Shown: positions 46,942-58,439 of the stretch, in pieces
Layout: the number at the start of each line of letters is the position of its first letter
How positions within the stretch are numbered: the stretch's first letter is position 1
DNA from: Coriolopsis trogii
Taxonomy: Eukaryota > Basidiomycota > Agaricomycetes > Polyporales > Polyporaceae
Direction: 5' to 3'
NCBI GenBank assembly: GCA_020543525.1
Contig: JAHYIO010000033.1
Span: forward strand, 124,001 to 188,000
DNA: 64,000 nucleotides
The notes under the pieces: generated by a model
Told to the model about the DNA's origin: nothing
Databases searched by the model: none
What the model saw: the letters and a program-made list of their open reading frames with translations, nothing else
Made by a program: the position numbers and the translations under genes

Positions 46942-48524
46942 ATGTCCCAGCAAGGCCGTTCGAGTACACAGGTAGGTATTCTGCTTGAGTGCTCTACCAT
47001 GAACTCGTGACCGATGACGATGTTCGCCAGACAGGCCGTTCAACCATCGACGCCTTATTGGCATCCCTGGCGTGTGATGAGGAACATAGACGATCGGACA
47101 GGATCCACGAACCAAACTGGGACAGAAAAGGTGCCGAGTTGAACGAGATGCGACAAGCCCTCGCCACCCTGTGCGCCTTTCACCCGAAATGCGACGCGGC
47201 GGCGGTCGCGATTGCGTTGGAACCACATGAGTTCGAAGTGTACATCGCCACGAGTCCGCCTCCAGACCCGGTACTCGTGGACGACATCGACGAGGTGATG
47301 CGATGCGTGCGATGCGGCGAGTACGCGCGAGGCTTGGAGGCTTTCGTGAGGATGGGGTACGGGAAAGGCCGACGATGCATGTCTGTGGTCTACACTCGGC
47401 TCATAGGCGACCTAGAGGACCGCATCGAGAACGGTTACCCAGACTCGGACTCTTCGGATTCATCAGGCGACAGGTACCCTGGGGATTGGCGCGACTGTCC
47501 ACAAGGTGCGACCACTATGTCGTCTATGGCATTATCTTGACCACCGGCCTTGAGTGCAGAAGACCTGTCAGAAGTGTTGGAGATTTTCAAGGATTTGCGG
47601 GATGCGGTCGCAATGGACCCTTCCACACTCTGGACAGACGACGTTGCCACCGTCTGCACGAGGTTCCGCACGGGGATGGGCCGAGTGGTCGAGCTATTGA
47701 CACCTCGTAAGACCAGCAGCCTCTACAACTACATGGGTTTCAGTGAGTATGCTTCCTCCCTACATTAGGTCCTCCTCCAACGATGCCTGACTGACTCCCA
47801 GATTGTAGGCTGGTGGACCCGCTTCTTTGACGCGTCCTGGTTCCCTTACTCGATCTATGCTCTCGCCAAGGGCCTCGCCACGTTTCAGTCTGTCATTACA
47901 AATCGCCTGACATGGCGCTTTGTGAACGAGGCTGGACAGAAGGCAATCAGATACACGATCCCAGCCATGGACGACTCTTGGCTTCGCGCCTTTCTCCTCG
48001 ACGAGTCCTCGTCGGTCGGGTCGCAGAGCTGGCAGGTCCCCGTGGGAGAGGCTCTCGATACTCTCGTTGACGAGATGCTCGAGGGTATCACGGACAACCT
48101 CAGACTCTGTACTACCAGCAGGCTGAGCATCGGAAAGGAACACAGTGCAGAGTACTTCCTCCACTCAGGACTGGTCATGGTTGACTTCCTCGTCAAGGGC
48201 AACATCCTCACCGTCACAGCCATCGCGCTCAGCTCCATATTTCCATGCTACGGCTGCTACGCCTATGCGCGAGCTGTCCAGGCGGCTTTTGCCGACCCTC
48301 GCACGAAGGTACAGCTCGGTGAGCGGGCCGCGCCGGAGACGCTGCAGGTCGTTCTGCCTTGGTCTTATCCCGAGGTCGCAGACACGCGGATTCGTGGCGA
48401 AGTGGAGTGTTGGATGGAAGAATACCTCCGAGAAGAGCTAATGGAGTCTGCACGCCGTATGTACGACGCACTCAGTATCGATGTCGGCGATACAAAGCAC
48501 ATCGGTCAGCCATGTACAGACTAA
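46942..48524 (+). CDS. hypothetical protein, 458 aa
   Basis: Four exons (46942-46971, 47031-47473, 47555-47742, 47809-48524) keep frame from ATG to stop. I do not recognise a domain. Visible features are a conserved-looking helix-rich N-terminus (STIDALLASLACDEEHRRSD, MRQALATLCAFHPKCDAAAV), a short Asp/Ser tract (DSDSSDSSGD) at the exon 2-3 junction, a Trp-rich motif at the start of exon 4 (SWWTRFFDASWFPYSIYALA), and a hydrophobic segment (NILTVTAIALSSIFPCYGCY) that could be one membrane helix. The donor at 47474 (GTACCC) is weak, so the exon 2-3 boundary is the least certain part. Confidence 0.6.
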
Positions 48525-49307
48525 AGCATATTAGTTCGCGATTGTAGAGGGAAGAGGACGGGAGAACAGAGGTGCGAGAGCGCACGTGTCGTGAGAGCAT
48601 GTATTCCCACGGCGCGCGCGGGTGTCTGGCATCTATACGATCCAAGAGTCTATACCTCCCAACTTCAGGTCTTCTATACTTCACCTTGCAACGCAGACGG
48701 TCTACACCCGTTCAACGTCCTTGTGCTACCTACGCGAGCCTCTCCTTCTATATCTACGAACACCACAACATCACCTCCATAGCGTACAAGACTGCTGCGA
48801 CCTGCTATGCTGTCCGCCGGGTAGTGCCTTGCAATTGCTTACACCCATCTTGTGCGTCCCGTCCTTTCTGTGCTCCTATGCGCAACTGACTCTGCTCAGG
48901 AACTGCTTTAAACATGACCGGCCAGTCGCCCCATGCAACATCGTCTCCAATGCATCTCTCAACCATTAGGGTTGGCCCTGAAACTGTCCGTGCATTCCGC
49001 TGAATGTGGCTCTCCTTGCGTGCGTCTTTGATTCTCAGTAGAGACAACAGATCAAGTTGTACCCGTCTCGTCTTACTCGCTGACCCTCGTGAGTTCAAGG
49101 CGGTCTACATCCGCTCAGCGTCTAGCAAACTGTGGGCTGCCTGCCGCCTGTGTATTCCTTGCAAACTCTGATTGAACACGACATTGGCAGGCCTCAAGGA
49201 CGCCCAAGCATCGCCTGCTGCCTTGTCGCTTGAACGCTGTACGTTCGTTGCCCTGGACCCCCACCTTGTCCCCGCCCCTCTCCTCAGTGTAGACTCGCGA
49301 CCACATT
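48525..49307. other. no gene recognised
   Basis: Pyrimidine-rich intergenic DNA between the hypothetical gene and the NLR relic. It probably contains the old promoter of the relic. No motif seen. Confidence 0.4.
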
Positions 49308-50293
49308 ATGGCGTATTTGCTCGAGTCCTCGCGACTCCGCTGCCGCCTTCCTTTCAAGCCAACTCGAGGCGTCAAATTCGACGCTCTTGGGCCAGCAAAG
49401 ATGGCTATGCTGGCAGGGAAGACGGTGACCGAGGCTGTAGGAGTCCCTGGCTTTCCTGCCGCCCTGGGCCTCCGTCGACGACGATATCGCCAAGCTTGTT
49501 CGTTCCCTGCTCCAGGGCGACCCCACAGCTAAAGCATGGCTTGCTCGAAATACATCCGTCGTCAATGTGCGAACAGAAAGAGCCAAAGGGCTCTTCGTTT
49601 ATGCCCGGACAGCCACTGTGTTCCTCATAGAGAACGATTACGACTTCGACGCAGCACTCCAACTCCTCCTGCCAGAATCTACCAAATCCGACGTCCAGTG
49701 CGCAGTGCCCATGCAACTCGACGATCTTGACGGACTCTATCTCGAACACAGCTTATCTATGGATCAGGTGCGCAGGGTTCTCGCTGGACTCCTTGTTAGT
49801 ATGCAGGGTTTTCGTGAGCTAAGCTGTTCCGACAACTTGCTGCTTGATAGCACACTGCCCGCACGATCTGCAGCAATCCTGGAGAAGCTACGGCCTGTCT
49901 TGACAGTCCATATTGAGGAGGGGGTGTTCACAATCATGCACGACACATTCCGCGAGTTTGTGACGTCCGACAAGTTGCGTGCTGGAGACGACTTCCACAT
50001 CTCAATCACGGAGGCACACACCGTCGTTGCCATAGGATGTATGAAGGTCCTGTGCGCGACTGTCGAACTCGAGGGCGATGGCGAGGGCATGGATAGCTGG
50101 TATGTGGTCAGAGTCTTGGCAGCATATTACGCATATTTCCTTCGGGAAGACCATGTGTATCGCTCTCGGGATGGAGGGGATATTTCGGAGGAACGAGATA
50201 TTTTGGCAAAGAGGGGTGGACTCCTTCCTCGGAACGTGGTCCCAACGCCGTGCCTTTTGGGAACACTGGTCACAGTGCTACGCTGCACTATAG
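49308..50293 (+). pseudogene. collapsed NACHT NLR (STAND) gene
   Basis: The 5' piece (about 49390-49460, GPAKMAMLAGKTVTEAVGVP) matches the N-terminal domain of the NLRs at 52052 and 63170 (compare AAKKAVKVGKVVASATSVPG). It is joined directly, in another frame, to SVDDDIAKLVRSLLQG and TERAKGLFVYARTAT, which match the region after the NACHT core of the intact NLR. The Walker A and B segments are therefore deleted. The 3' part is close to the intact gene (ILEKLRPVLTVHIEEG, IMHDTFREFVTS) up to an extra G near 50213 that shifts the frame just before the end. Even the 3' flank resembles that of the intact gene, which indicates duplication of a larger segment. Confidence 0.8.
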
Positions 50294-50419
50294 ACGACAT
50301 TTTGCCATTAGCAGTAATCCTTGCAACATGATGGAGTAGATTGTCTGTGTCTCTTGTCCACGGCTCGGGGCATCCAGGGCGCATTTCAGGCCTCTTATTA
50401 GTCCACCCTCCCCCCGTCC

Positions 50420-51523
50420 TCCTCAGTCTCCATATCCCTCATTGGCTCCCTCCAGGTGTTCTTCCTATATGCTTTTGGTCTAATTACAGGTCGCAGTTTT
50501 GATGCATACGACAGCTCTGCAAGTCGCGCACATCCTCTCGTCCTCACTGAAACCAATACCTCTCCAGATCCTTCACTTTCTCGCACAAGGCGTCGCCTTT
50601 GGAATGGACATAAGCCTCACGTATGTATGCCTCTCCTGTACCATGTGTCCTGCTTGATATCTCACTCACAACGATCCCGCAGGTTCAACCCGTGCGTTGC
50701 TGTGATGACTTACTGGTTCCGACGCAAGCGCGGCTACGTCACAGGCTTCGTCCTCAGCAGGAAGTACCATAGTCTTCCACATCCTCCTCCAGCGACTCAT
50801 ACCAACTGTCGGTTTTCTCTGGGCAGTCCGCATCATAGGGATCTGCACCGTACTCCTTTGGTGCTCATTCTCGGTCTTTGGCTCCCTTCCCACAACACGG
50901 CGTCGATAGTCGCCTTCACCGCCCTATACGGTCTTTTAGCTGATGAGTGCGTTCGATGACGAGTCGAGCGTGCCTCTCGTCCGCATACTCACGACTGACC
51001 CCAGGTGCATTCGTGTCTCTGCTGGCTACTTACATCGCATCTATCACACCGCGCGAGGTGTATGGCGCCCGATTAGATGCGTCTGTGCCATCTCTTCCTC
51101 CTGCCACGGTCGCACACTCATTGCGCTCTGACTGTTCCCGTTTCATTCCGTCCGGCATACACAGCTCCTTGCACCCTCTACTGGAACTGTACATTCACTC
51201 GCTTGCCACTGCCGCACTCGACCTCTCACATTCTTCTTAACCCATACTACGTCATCCGCACCCGAATAGGCTGGGTGTACATATTCCTCGCCATCGCCAC
51301 TCTCGTCGGCACGCCTACTGCGGGAGCGCTCCTCTCCGTCGTCGACGATGCGCACTTTGAGCGCCTCATCATCTTCTTGGGCGTCCTGCTTGCAGTTGGC
51401 ACCGCCTTGCTCTGCGTCGCTGCGGGAATCAGCGCATGCGCGCGCGGGAACGACCTGTCGGGAGCAGTGCCCATGATGGGAGGTAGAGGAAAAGGAGTAG
51501 TGAGAGTAACGGGTAGCATCTAG
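50420..51523 (+). pseudogene. MFS monocarboxylate-type transporter, broken
   Basis: Membrane-helix pieces in MFS order: VFFLYAFGLITGRSFDAY, then out of frame LQILHFLAQGVAFGMDISL, FNPCVAVMTYWFRRKRGYVT, TASIVAFTALYGLLA, SLLATYIASITPREVYGARL, and finally RIGWVYIFLAIATLVGTPTA with GALLSVVDDAHFE. The order and the GALL-type ending resemble fungal monocarboxylate permeases. The reading frame changes at about 50510 and 50770, and at least four central helices are missing. Substrate cannot be assigned. Confidence 0.6.
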
Positions 51524-52051
51524 AGGTGAGTCACGCAGGGCGCTCATTTACACGCACTGAGCTGATGCGGGATTGAATTGGCATAGGGTGTTTAATAATG
51601 CTCGTGCTGTATAGCACCGCGCTCTGCGATTTTGTCTCGCTTGCGGGAATGAGCGCGAAGTGGCCATTCATAGAGTACGCAAAGTCAGTGCGGTCAGTGC
51701 GTTCTGCTTGACTGCGTATTAGGGTCTCAATGTGAGGTACGGATCTCCTCTTGTCTTTACGTCAATGTGTCAGATGAACCAAGTGCTTCTCATACTGGTG
51801 TGCTCAATCCCCTCATTATTATATGTTAACTCCCACCGCCCGCACAGGAACTTGCACTCGGGGCGGCGTCTGATCTGCCTGCGTGTCGTCTTCGCCTTCT
51901 CATCACGTCACGAATTCCCATGAACATCCCTTGAACACGAGTAGAACCCATGTGCATAGATCGATAGCTGCCTCCTCCCGTCTCCTGCATACTTGTGCTC
52001 TACCAACGGCTCGATCTCGTCCCTCACCACCCCCGCGACCATTCCACTGCA

Positions 52052-54530
52052 ATGGGGTTGGGCTCGATCCGTCGTCGACTCAGTCTAACTTCGCTCTTCA
52101 AGCACGAGCGACCGACGGACTCAGTCGATGTTCTAGGCGCAACAAGAACGGCCGTCAATATCGGTAGACAGGCTGCCAATGCAGCGTCGGTGCCTGGGCT
52201 TTCGGTCATAATTGACCTGTTAGATGTGATTCTCGAGCAAGCTGAGGTGCGTATCGCCATGTCTCGTTCTCTTCTTCATGGCCGAGCGCCATTGTATGCG
52301 TTGGATAGTACTGATATGCTGTGGTCTCGCTCGTCTCAGAATGCTCGAGCGAACAAGGAAGGTCTCGAGGCACTTTGCACGGAGATTGAGGAGAGCGTGA
52401 ATGGGATCACAACGATCGCGCAGAATGTTGTGCCCAAGCTCGATGGCTACCCAGTAGACTCATCCGTTCGGATGGCCTTGCGAGATCCAGAGCGAGCAGA
52501 ATCGCGCGCTCTCGCCGAGCGGATCTCGTTGTTTCAAAGGTTAGTTATCACTTATTGACTACGATACGCGATGATGACCATCAGTTCATAGTCAATTGGA
52601 ATATGTTGAAACGGAGGCTGTATGGCTCGCCAGACGGACATGGTGGCAACGCTGGATCTCCGCAAGCCGTGATGTGAATACCCTTGCAATTATGAAGGAC
52701 AAGATCGCCCAAGCGTATCGGAAGTTCGAGGTATGCTGAACAGTCAAGCTACGAGTCGTAACATGTGATGCGCACGTCGCTAAACTTCTGCTCACAGTTT
52801 GACGGCTCAATCCGCATGGAACAATTGCTTGATACAGTAGTGAATCAAATCATTGTGAGTTCGTTTCTTCAACGTGACTTGAAGCACAGACTGAGTTAGG
52901 TTACAGGAAGCAGGTCAGTGAAGGGGGATGGGGAACAAACATACAACATAGCTTAGCTGACGACGCACTCATAGAAACTAACAAGGTTCTGGACAAGCTG
53001 GCTCCCGGTCCTAATCCCAGTTTCCGCGCTGCAATCAATAGCGGGAAGGCACAGTTCCTGCCCGGAACTCGCAGGGAGTTGTTCAATCTGCTCGACGAGT
53101 GGGTTGATGATGTGCCAGGCAAGCTCCAGGACAAGCATGCGCTGATACTAGAAGGCGGAGCGGGGATGGGCAAGTCTACGATTGCGAGCGAGTTCTGCAA
53201 ACGGCTCCAAGGGCGTGGCCGACTCGGGGCATCTTTCTTCTTCACACGAGGCACGTCGGACTTGGAGTCTGCTACCTCAGTCATTCCGAGCATGGTGAAG
53301 CAGCTGGCAGAGGGGTTGGAGACCTTCCGTCCCACCGTCACGGAACTTGCGAAGAGACATCTCAGGGATGGAGGGCAGCACCAGCAGGTTTCATACGCGT
53401 TCACGGAGCTCTTTGAGCCCCTGCGCGACGTCCAGTCTCCTTCGCCGATCTATATCGTGATTGACGCTCTTGACGAGTGTCGACAGGACTCGCAGGCGCG
53501 AGAACTTCCAGAATTGTGCAGCTCCCTCCTTGCTTTCGTCACGGAGTCAACCTCGTTTCGCCTGTTCCTCACCACACGCCCTATACCCGACAATCCCCTG
53601 CGAGAGGCGATTCAAACCTTCAAGTCCTCTGCTCAGCTGTATACCATCTCCCTCTACGATCCTCTCGCGAAGGCGTCCATCGACGAAGATATCGCCAAGC
53701 TCATCCGACTCCTGCTCAGCCAGAGTCCCAAAGCTCGACAACGGTGTGCCGAAGATGACACCATTGTGCCTCGATTGGTCAAGAGAGCAAACGGGCTCTT
53801 CGTCTACGCTCGGACAGCCGCTACCTTCCTGACGATCGAATCTGGCGGCAGCTTCGACGAAGCCCTCGAGCTCCTCCTCTCTGAATCTCCGGACGCTCCT
53901 CGTGCCAAGCTGAACGACCTCGACAAGCTCTACTCGACGGTTCTGACTACCGCGTTTCCGCCTGAGCAGCAGTTGCCGCCCAAGGAGCGAGTGCGAAGCA
54001 TACTGGCATGGCTTATCATATTCCCCCCATATGTTCCGAGCAGCTGGCGCCAGTACCTGTCTGGCATACCACCAGAGCAATCTGTGTCTATTCTAGAGAA
54101 GCTCCGGCCTGTCTTAACAGTCGACGACGAAGACAAACCTGTTGAGGACAGGGGGTTCAGAATCATGCACGACACATTCCGCGAGTTCGTGACGTTCAAC
54201 GACAAGTCGCGCGCCGGAAACGAATTCCACATCTTGATCGCGGAGGCATGCACCGTCCTTGCGATAGGATCTATGAAGGTCCTGTGCGCGGCTGTCGAAC
54301 CCGAGGGCCAGGGCTGGGCCATGGATGGCTGGGATTGGGACAGACTGTGGGCAGCGGGTTACGCATGTAATAATTGGGAGATGTATGTGTCTAGCTCTCG
54401 GTATGGAGGGTTTGTTTCTGAGGAAAGAGATGCTTTGGCGAAGAGGGTGGACTCCTTCCTCGGAACGAAGTCTCAACGTGATGTCTTTTCGAAACACCGG
54501 CAGAAGTGCTTGGATGCGCTATACTACTAG
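52052..54530 (+). CDS. NACHT-domain NLR (STAND) receptor with MLKL-like N-terminus
   Basis: Exons 52052-52246, 52340-52539, 52592-52730, 52798-52854, 52907-52913 (7 nt) and 52975-54530 encode 717 aa in frame. Residues 1-200 are helical and resemble the four-helix MLKL-type N-terminal domain of mushroom NLRs (ASVPGLSVIIDLLDVILEQA, NKEGLEALCTEIEESVNGI). The NACHT domain has Walker A GGAGMGKST (260-268) and Walker B YIVIDALDEC (359-368). A conserved winged-helix-like part follows (GLFVYARTAATFL, ILEKLRPVLTV, IMHDTFREFV). No WD40, TPR or ankyrin repeats are seen; the protein ends after a short C-terminal domain. Such proteins are thought to work in fungal non-self recognition and cell death. Intact. 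Confidence 0.88.
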
Positions 54531-54737
54531 ACGAGATTTAGCTAGTAGCAGGATACCTTGCAGCCATGATGTGGTAGTCGTTGTCTGTATGTCTTGTCCA
54601 CATACGGCTCGGTGCATTGAATGACATGTTGATACCCAACCTCAAGTGCCCCGTGAATGCATGCGTGTGCATCAATCAAGCTCAGTCGATGCGGTGGTCC
54701 GGCCGAGAATAACTGCTTGAGCAGCTCAAGGAGGATT

Positions 54738-56604
54738 TTACACATATGCGATGCTCGGTGACTCAGAGAAAGCCCAAGAAGTATTGCTCTGAGTCTGAGG
54801 TCGAAGCTTGCCAGGGGTGCGGAGGATCAGCGAATGGGTGGTATGTACGGGAGTATATGGGGGAGGTAAGGTACAGTGCGGTAGGACTACAGCTACAGTA
54901 GTGATACAGGATATAAACAGATGCGACAGCGTATGGGTGCAACGAGGATGACCGGGAGGGATGATAACAAAGGCAGAGCCATTCTCCGCACGCACAACGC
55001 TTAGAAAAAATTCGTCGTCGTCATCGTCATGGACAACGAACTTGAAGCGCTTGCCGCATCGCGAAGGCGGCCGTGCGATCGTGAACCGCACCGCATCCTC
55101 GTCTCCTACCTCTCCGTCCTTCCCACCCACATCCAAGCTCTCCGTTCGCGCCCGGTCAAGCTCGTGAGCAAGCGTCTTGGGCACGGACGTGAGGGACCGT
55201 GACGGCAGTCTGACAACGGGTACCTCCTCTCGTTCGCCCGCCGTTGTTCCTTTTGCTGTACGCGGGCCGGGGACCATAGCGGCGAGATCGGAACTCACCC
55301 AAGCGCGCGCGAAAGGCGTGGGGGATGCGGAGGAGGAGATGCGTTTGCGCGAGCGAGAGTAGGAGGTGGGCGCGCGGTGGGTGCGGGTGGATGCACAATG
55401 ACGGGGCCAGGAGCAAGAGCAGACCCAGGAGCGAAGTTGCCGAAAGGAACACGAGTGGAAACCTAGGCAAGCTCGTTGATGTCTCCGTCTGAGTCGGCGT
55501 CGGCCTGCACACTAGCGTCCTCGACAGATACAGATTCGAGAATGTGGGCGTCGAGAGGCTCGGAAGGAGGTGGCGAGAGGGATGGCGGCTCGAACCAAGC
55601 CGGCAGGAATTGAGGAAATCGGGGAGATGGCGGAGGGGTGGCGGGGAAGAACTGGCTGATGGCCTCCCAGCGTGCCTTCCAGCCCGTCTCGAGAGCAGCG
55701 GTCGCGCACGAGTCCGCTTGCGCGAGATATGGTGACTGAGAGGCAGCGAAGGTGCCGTCCTGGCTGTAGACTGACGCAGGCGACTCGGGCGCGCAGAGGA
55801 GGGGGCTGGGTAGGCGGAGGTGTGTGGCGGTGGGACGGTCGGAAGCCTGCGCGACCTCGCGTAGGGCGTGCATCTCGTTGATGTAGACGAACCGCCCGAG
55901 CTTGTGCGCTGGGATGTCATAGAACTCGCGGTCCTGGCTCTCGCATGCGGGGTCTCGCAGGTCAGCCAGGCTACCCATGCGCGGGTAGATTGGCCGGCTG
56001 TACAGGTGCTCATTCTGTCGTTGTGTGCTCGGGGTTGGACTGTTACTGATAGGCTGTATACGCACGGGGTCTGTCGGAGGTAGGAACCGACCGTTCGCGC
56101 TGATCCACGGGAACGCGCGTGAGGGAGGCAGGGCGGGACGAGGAGGATAGAAGATGGTGGTGTGGACGCCGTCGGGGCCCGCTTGGCCTTGGTTTGTGTT
56201 TAGCTCGCAGCAACAGTCGTCGTATGTCAACCAAGCGAGCAGAAGGCGGTACCAAAGGGTAGCCTTGCGATCGAAGGGAGCATTGTGGGAGATGCCATAG
56301 TGGGAGCCCTGGGGCGGCTTGAGGAGAGATTGTGGGGATGGAGTGGCGAGCGAAATGGGCACAGGCAGTTTAGAGAAGGTGGGAGGAGGCGAACATTATC
56401 GTGGTCATGCACCGGTCGTACTCCTCGGCCGGAGAGTGGAGAGGAGAGGACGACTCACCGTTCGGGGATTGGGGAGAGGGCGGCGTGAAATTGGCCCAAT
56501 GGCGTTCTGGGAGTTGCCGCTGCAGAGCTTCTATCGCAGTCGCTGAGGGAGGGAGCCCAGACCGGACAGATGGGAGGAAGGTGAGGGGGTTCAAGGTCGC
56601 ATTG
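54738..56604 (-). CDS. hypothetical protein, conserved in duplicate; 5' end unresolved
   Basis: Two large exons are clear: 56317-55513 and 55462-54738, joined by a 50-nt intron with GTGTGC donor and CCTAG acceptor that removes an apparent stop. The first carries SHYGISHNAPFDRKATLWYR, LLLAWLTYDDCCCELNTN, HTTIFYPPRPALPPSRAFPW, FYDIPAHKLGRFVYINEMHA and KARWEAISQFFPATPP. The second carries SSDLAAMVPGPRTAKGTTAG, VRLPSRSLTSVPKTLAHELD and an acidic stretch HDDDDDEFFLSVV. An upstream exon at 56604-56459 (FLPSVRSGLPPSATAIEALQ) is likely but its phase does not fit simply, so the start is open. I do not recognise the family. A decayed copy lies at 23.24-24.43 kb. Confidence 0.6.
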
Positions 56605-56869
56605 CTGCGAGTCAGGCGAGGACGGCGAGGAGAGACACGAGCGCACACAGCAGCAAGTTTTATCAGAGAGCGATCAATGACGCACCCTCCCGTTCAGCAG
56701 CCTGACCTCGCACTCCCGATGTTCGTCCCACTGGCATCCATATGTGGCTCCCTCGGCACGCGACGACGACGGTACAATGCACTACGGATCCACTTGTGAG
56801 CGCAGAGCGTGCCTTCGTAAGAAAGCTTCACAGTGAACCAGTCGTGTCATGTCTGTGGCTGCCCCCACG

Positions 56870-57390
56870 GCCCCTCACAATACATGAACTCCCAACGCGC
56901 TCGACGCACAAGATCTCCTGCACCCCCTTCATCTCCAGCTCGCACAGCCCCCTCACGCTTCTCATGCGCACCATGACATGTTCATGTTCTTCGCAGTAAT
57001 GCCCTGAAGCGAATCCAGCAGCTCTTCAGCAGCTGCTTTCAACCTCGCATTAGCGTCCGACTCCTACTTTCGCCTGCCGGGTCTGGCTGAGTGAGTTCCT
57101 CTTCCACTCGTTGAACATCCCTGTTGGCAAGAACGAGGAGGAGGAGGACCAGATGATGCGGATACGGGGAAAGGTGGAGGTGAGGAGGACCAGCTTTCTC
57201 CCGCCGGCCATTCGCATGCTGACAATTCGCCTATCCCAGTCGCATAGTTGTGAGCGCATGAGTACTAACTGCACATTCGCACTGCGAAGGACTCGGATAT
57301 CACTCACCTTTTGCTCCCGGACGAACCGTTTGACTGACTCTTCCTCATGGCGCAGTCCAGTGGGAATACTTGCCCTCCTCGCAACCAAGC
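56870..57390 (-). pseudogene. XPF/Rad1 relic, C-terminal part
   Basis: Minus strand: KLVLLTSTFPRIRIIWSSSS and GMFNEWKRNS (about 57100-57210) match the end of the ERCC4 nuclease domain. AAAEELLDSLQGITAKN (about 57000-57050), then in another frame MVRMRSVRGLCELEMKGVQE (about 56890-56970), match the helix-hairpin-helix tail that binds ERCC1/Rad10. Frame changes and missing introns show decay. It continues the XPF relic at 58440-59010 after an interruption. Confidence 0.7.
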
Positions 57391-57469
57391 TTGTACATCA
57401 TGGAGTGCACGAGTTCTGATGAGCCTTCGCAAGAAAGCTGAGAGACGACAACGGAGAGATGACAGCGTG

Positions 57470-58070
57470 CTTACCTCAACGCACCTGATAACTCGAGGTT
57501 TGGCTCGGATATATGACGATGAAGCGCGAGCCGAATTCCTGCGAGACCTGGCCATGCCACGCGGCCCTGCTCAATCAGCTCTCTCCTCTGCGAGGCGAAC
57601 CCCTCTGGCGCCCAGTTGCGCGACGTCCACGGCTTGCAGTTCGGGTTGCAGTACATCATGTCCACACTCTCGAGCGAGAGGTCCGAGGACTCGTAGAGGA
57701 GAAAGCAGACCATGACTGCGCCGGAGAGGTTGCATGCCGCGAAGACGAACCCATACTGGAACTGGATCGCTTTCGTGATGAATGGCGTGAAGAAGGCGAG
57801 GAGGAAGTTCCAGAGCCCGGTGTCGACAGAGTACGGCCGCACAGACACCGTCCGCTCAGGCGTTAGGAGGCGGTACTGAGCGTTGAAGTCCGCGACTGCT
57901 GAGAACAGCTGGAAGTCTTGCGCCAGCGATTCTTCCGCCAGATCGGAGCCCTGAATGGACAGACTAAGGAGAGGTGTCTGTCGCGTAAGCGTCTGGTACT
58001 CATAAAGAGAAAAATGGAGGCTCACAATATCGTCCGCTTCCTTCCCAATCTCGACTCCCACCCTTGCTCC
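57470..58070 (-). pseudogene. sugar transporter (MFS, SP family) 3' fragment
   Basis: Minus strand: LWNFLLAFFTPFITKAIQFQ, YGFVFAACNLSGAVMVCFLL, YESSDLSLESVDMMYCNPNC and KPWTSRNWAPEGFAS. This is the last two membrane helices and the C-terminal tail signature of fungal hexose/disaccharide permeases. Upstream pieces (VGVEIGKEADDIVSLHFSLY) and RTVSVRPYS are shorter and out of register. The first eight or more helices are absent. It lies inside the XPF relic. Confidence 0.68.
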
Positions 58071-58439
58071 CAGCATCGCGCCCGGTGTCTACTGCAGGAG
58101 GGGCATTACCCCTCACTCTCCGCCGGTTCGCAGCCCTTTCTCGTCTCTCCCTATCCTTGCGCTTGAGCGCCTTGCTGCTTTGAGTCGGTCTGTCTGTCTG
58201 CACGCCATCCTTCCCCTTCGGCAGTGCAATGGGACCTTTCCCTTCAGCCTTTTGCTCAGAGAGCTTGCTCTTCCACCATAGGTACAGACGACGTGGCCTC
58301 CATCATCCTGTCCTGTGACACTCGCGGCGTGTCGGCATCCATGCTCACTAGGTGCTCCTCTATGAGCGTGCAGGGAGGAGGCCCCCATGATCAGGACCGT
58401 GTTCGTTCCTGGTAAACTTGCCAAGAGCGTAAGCTAACG

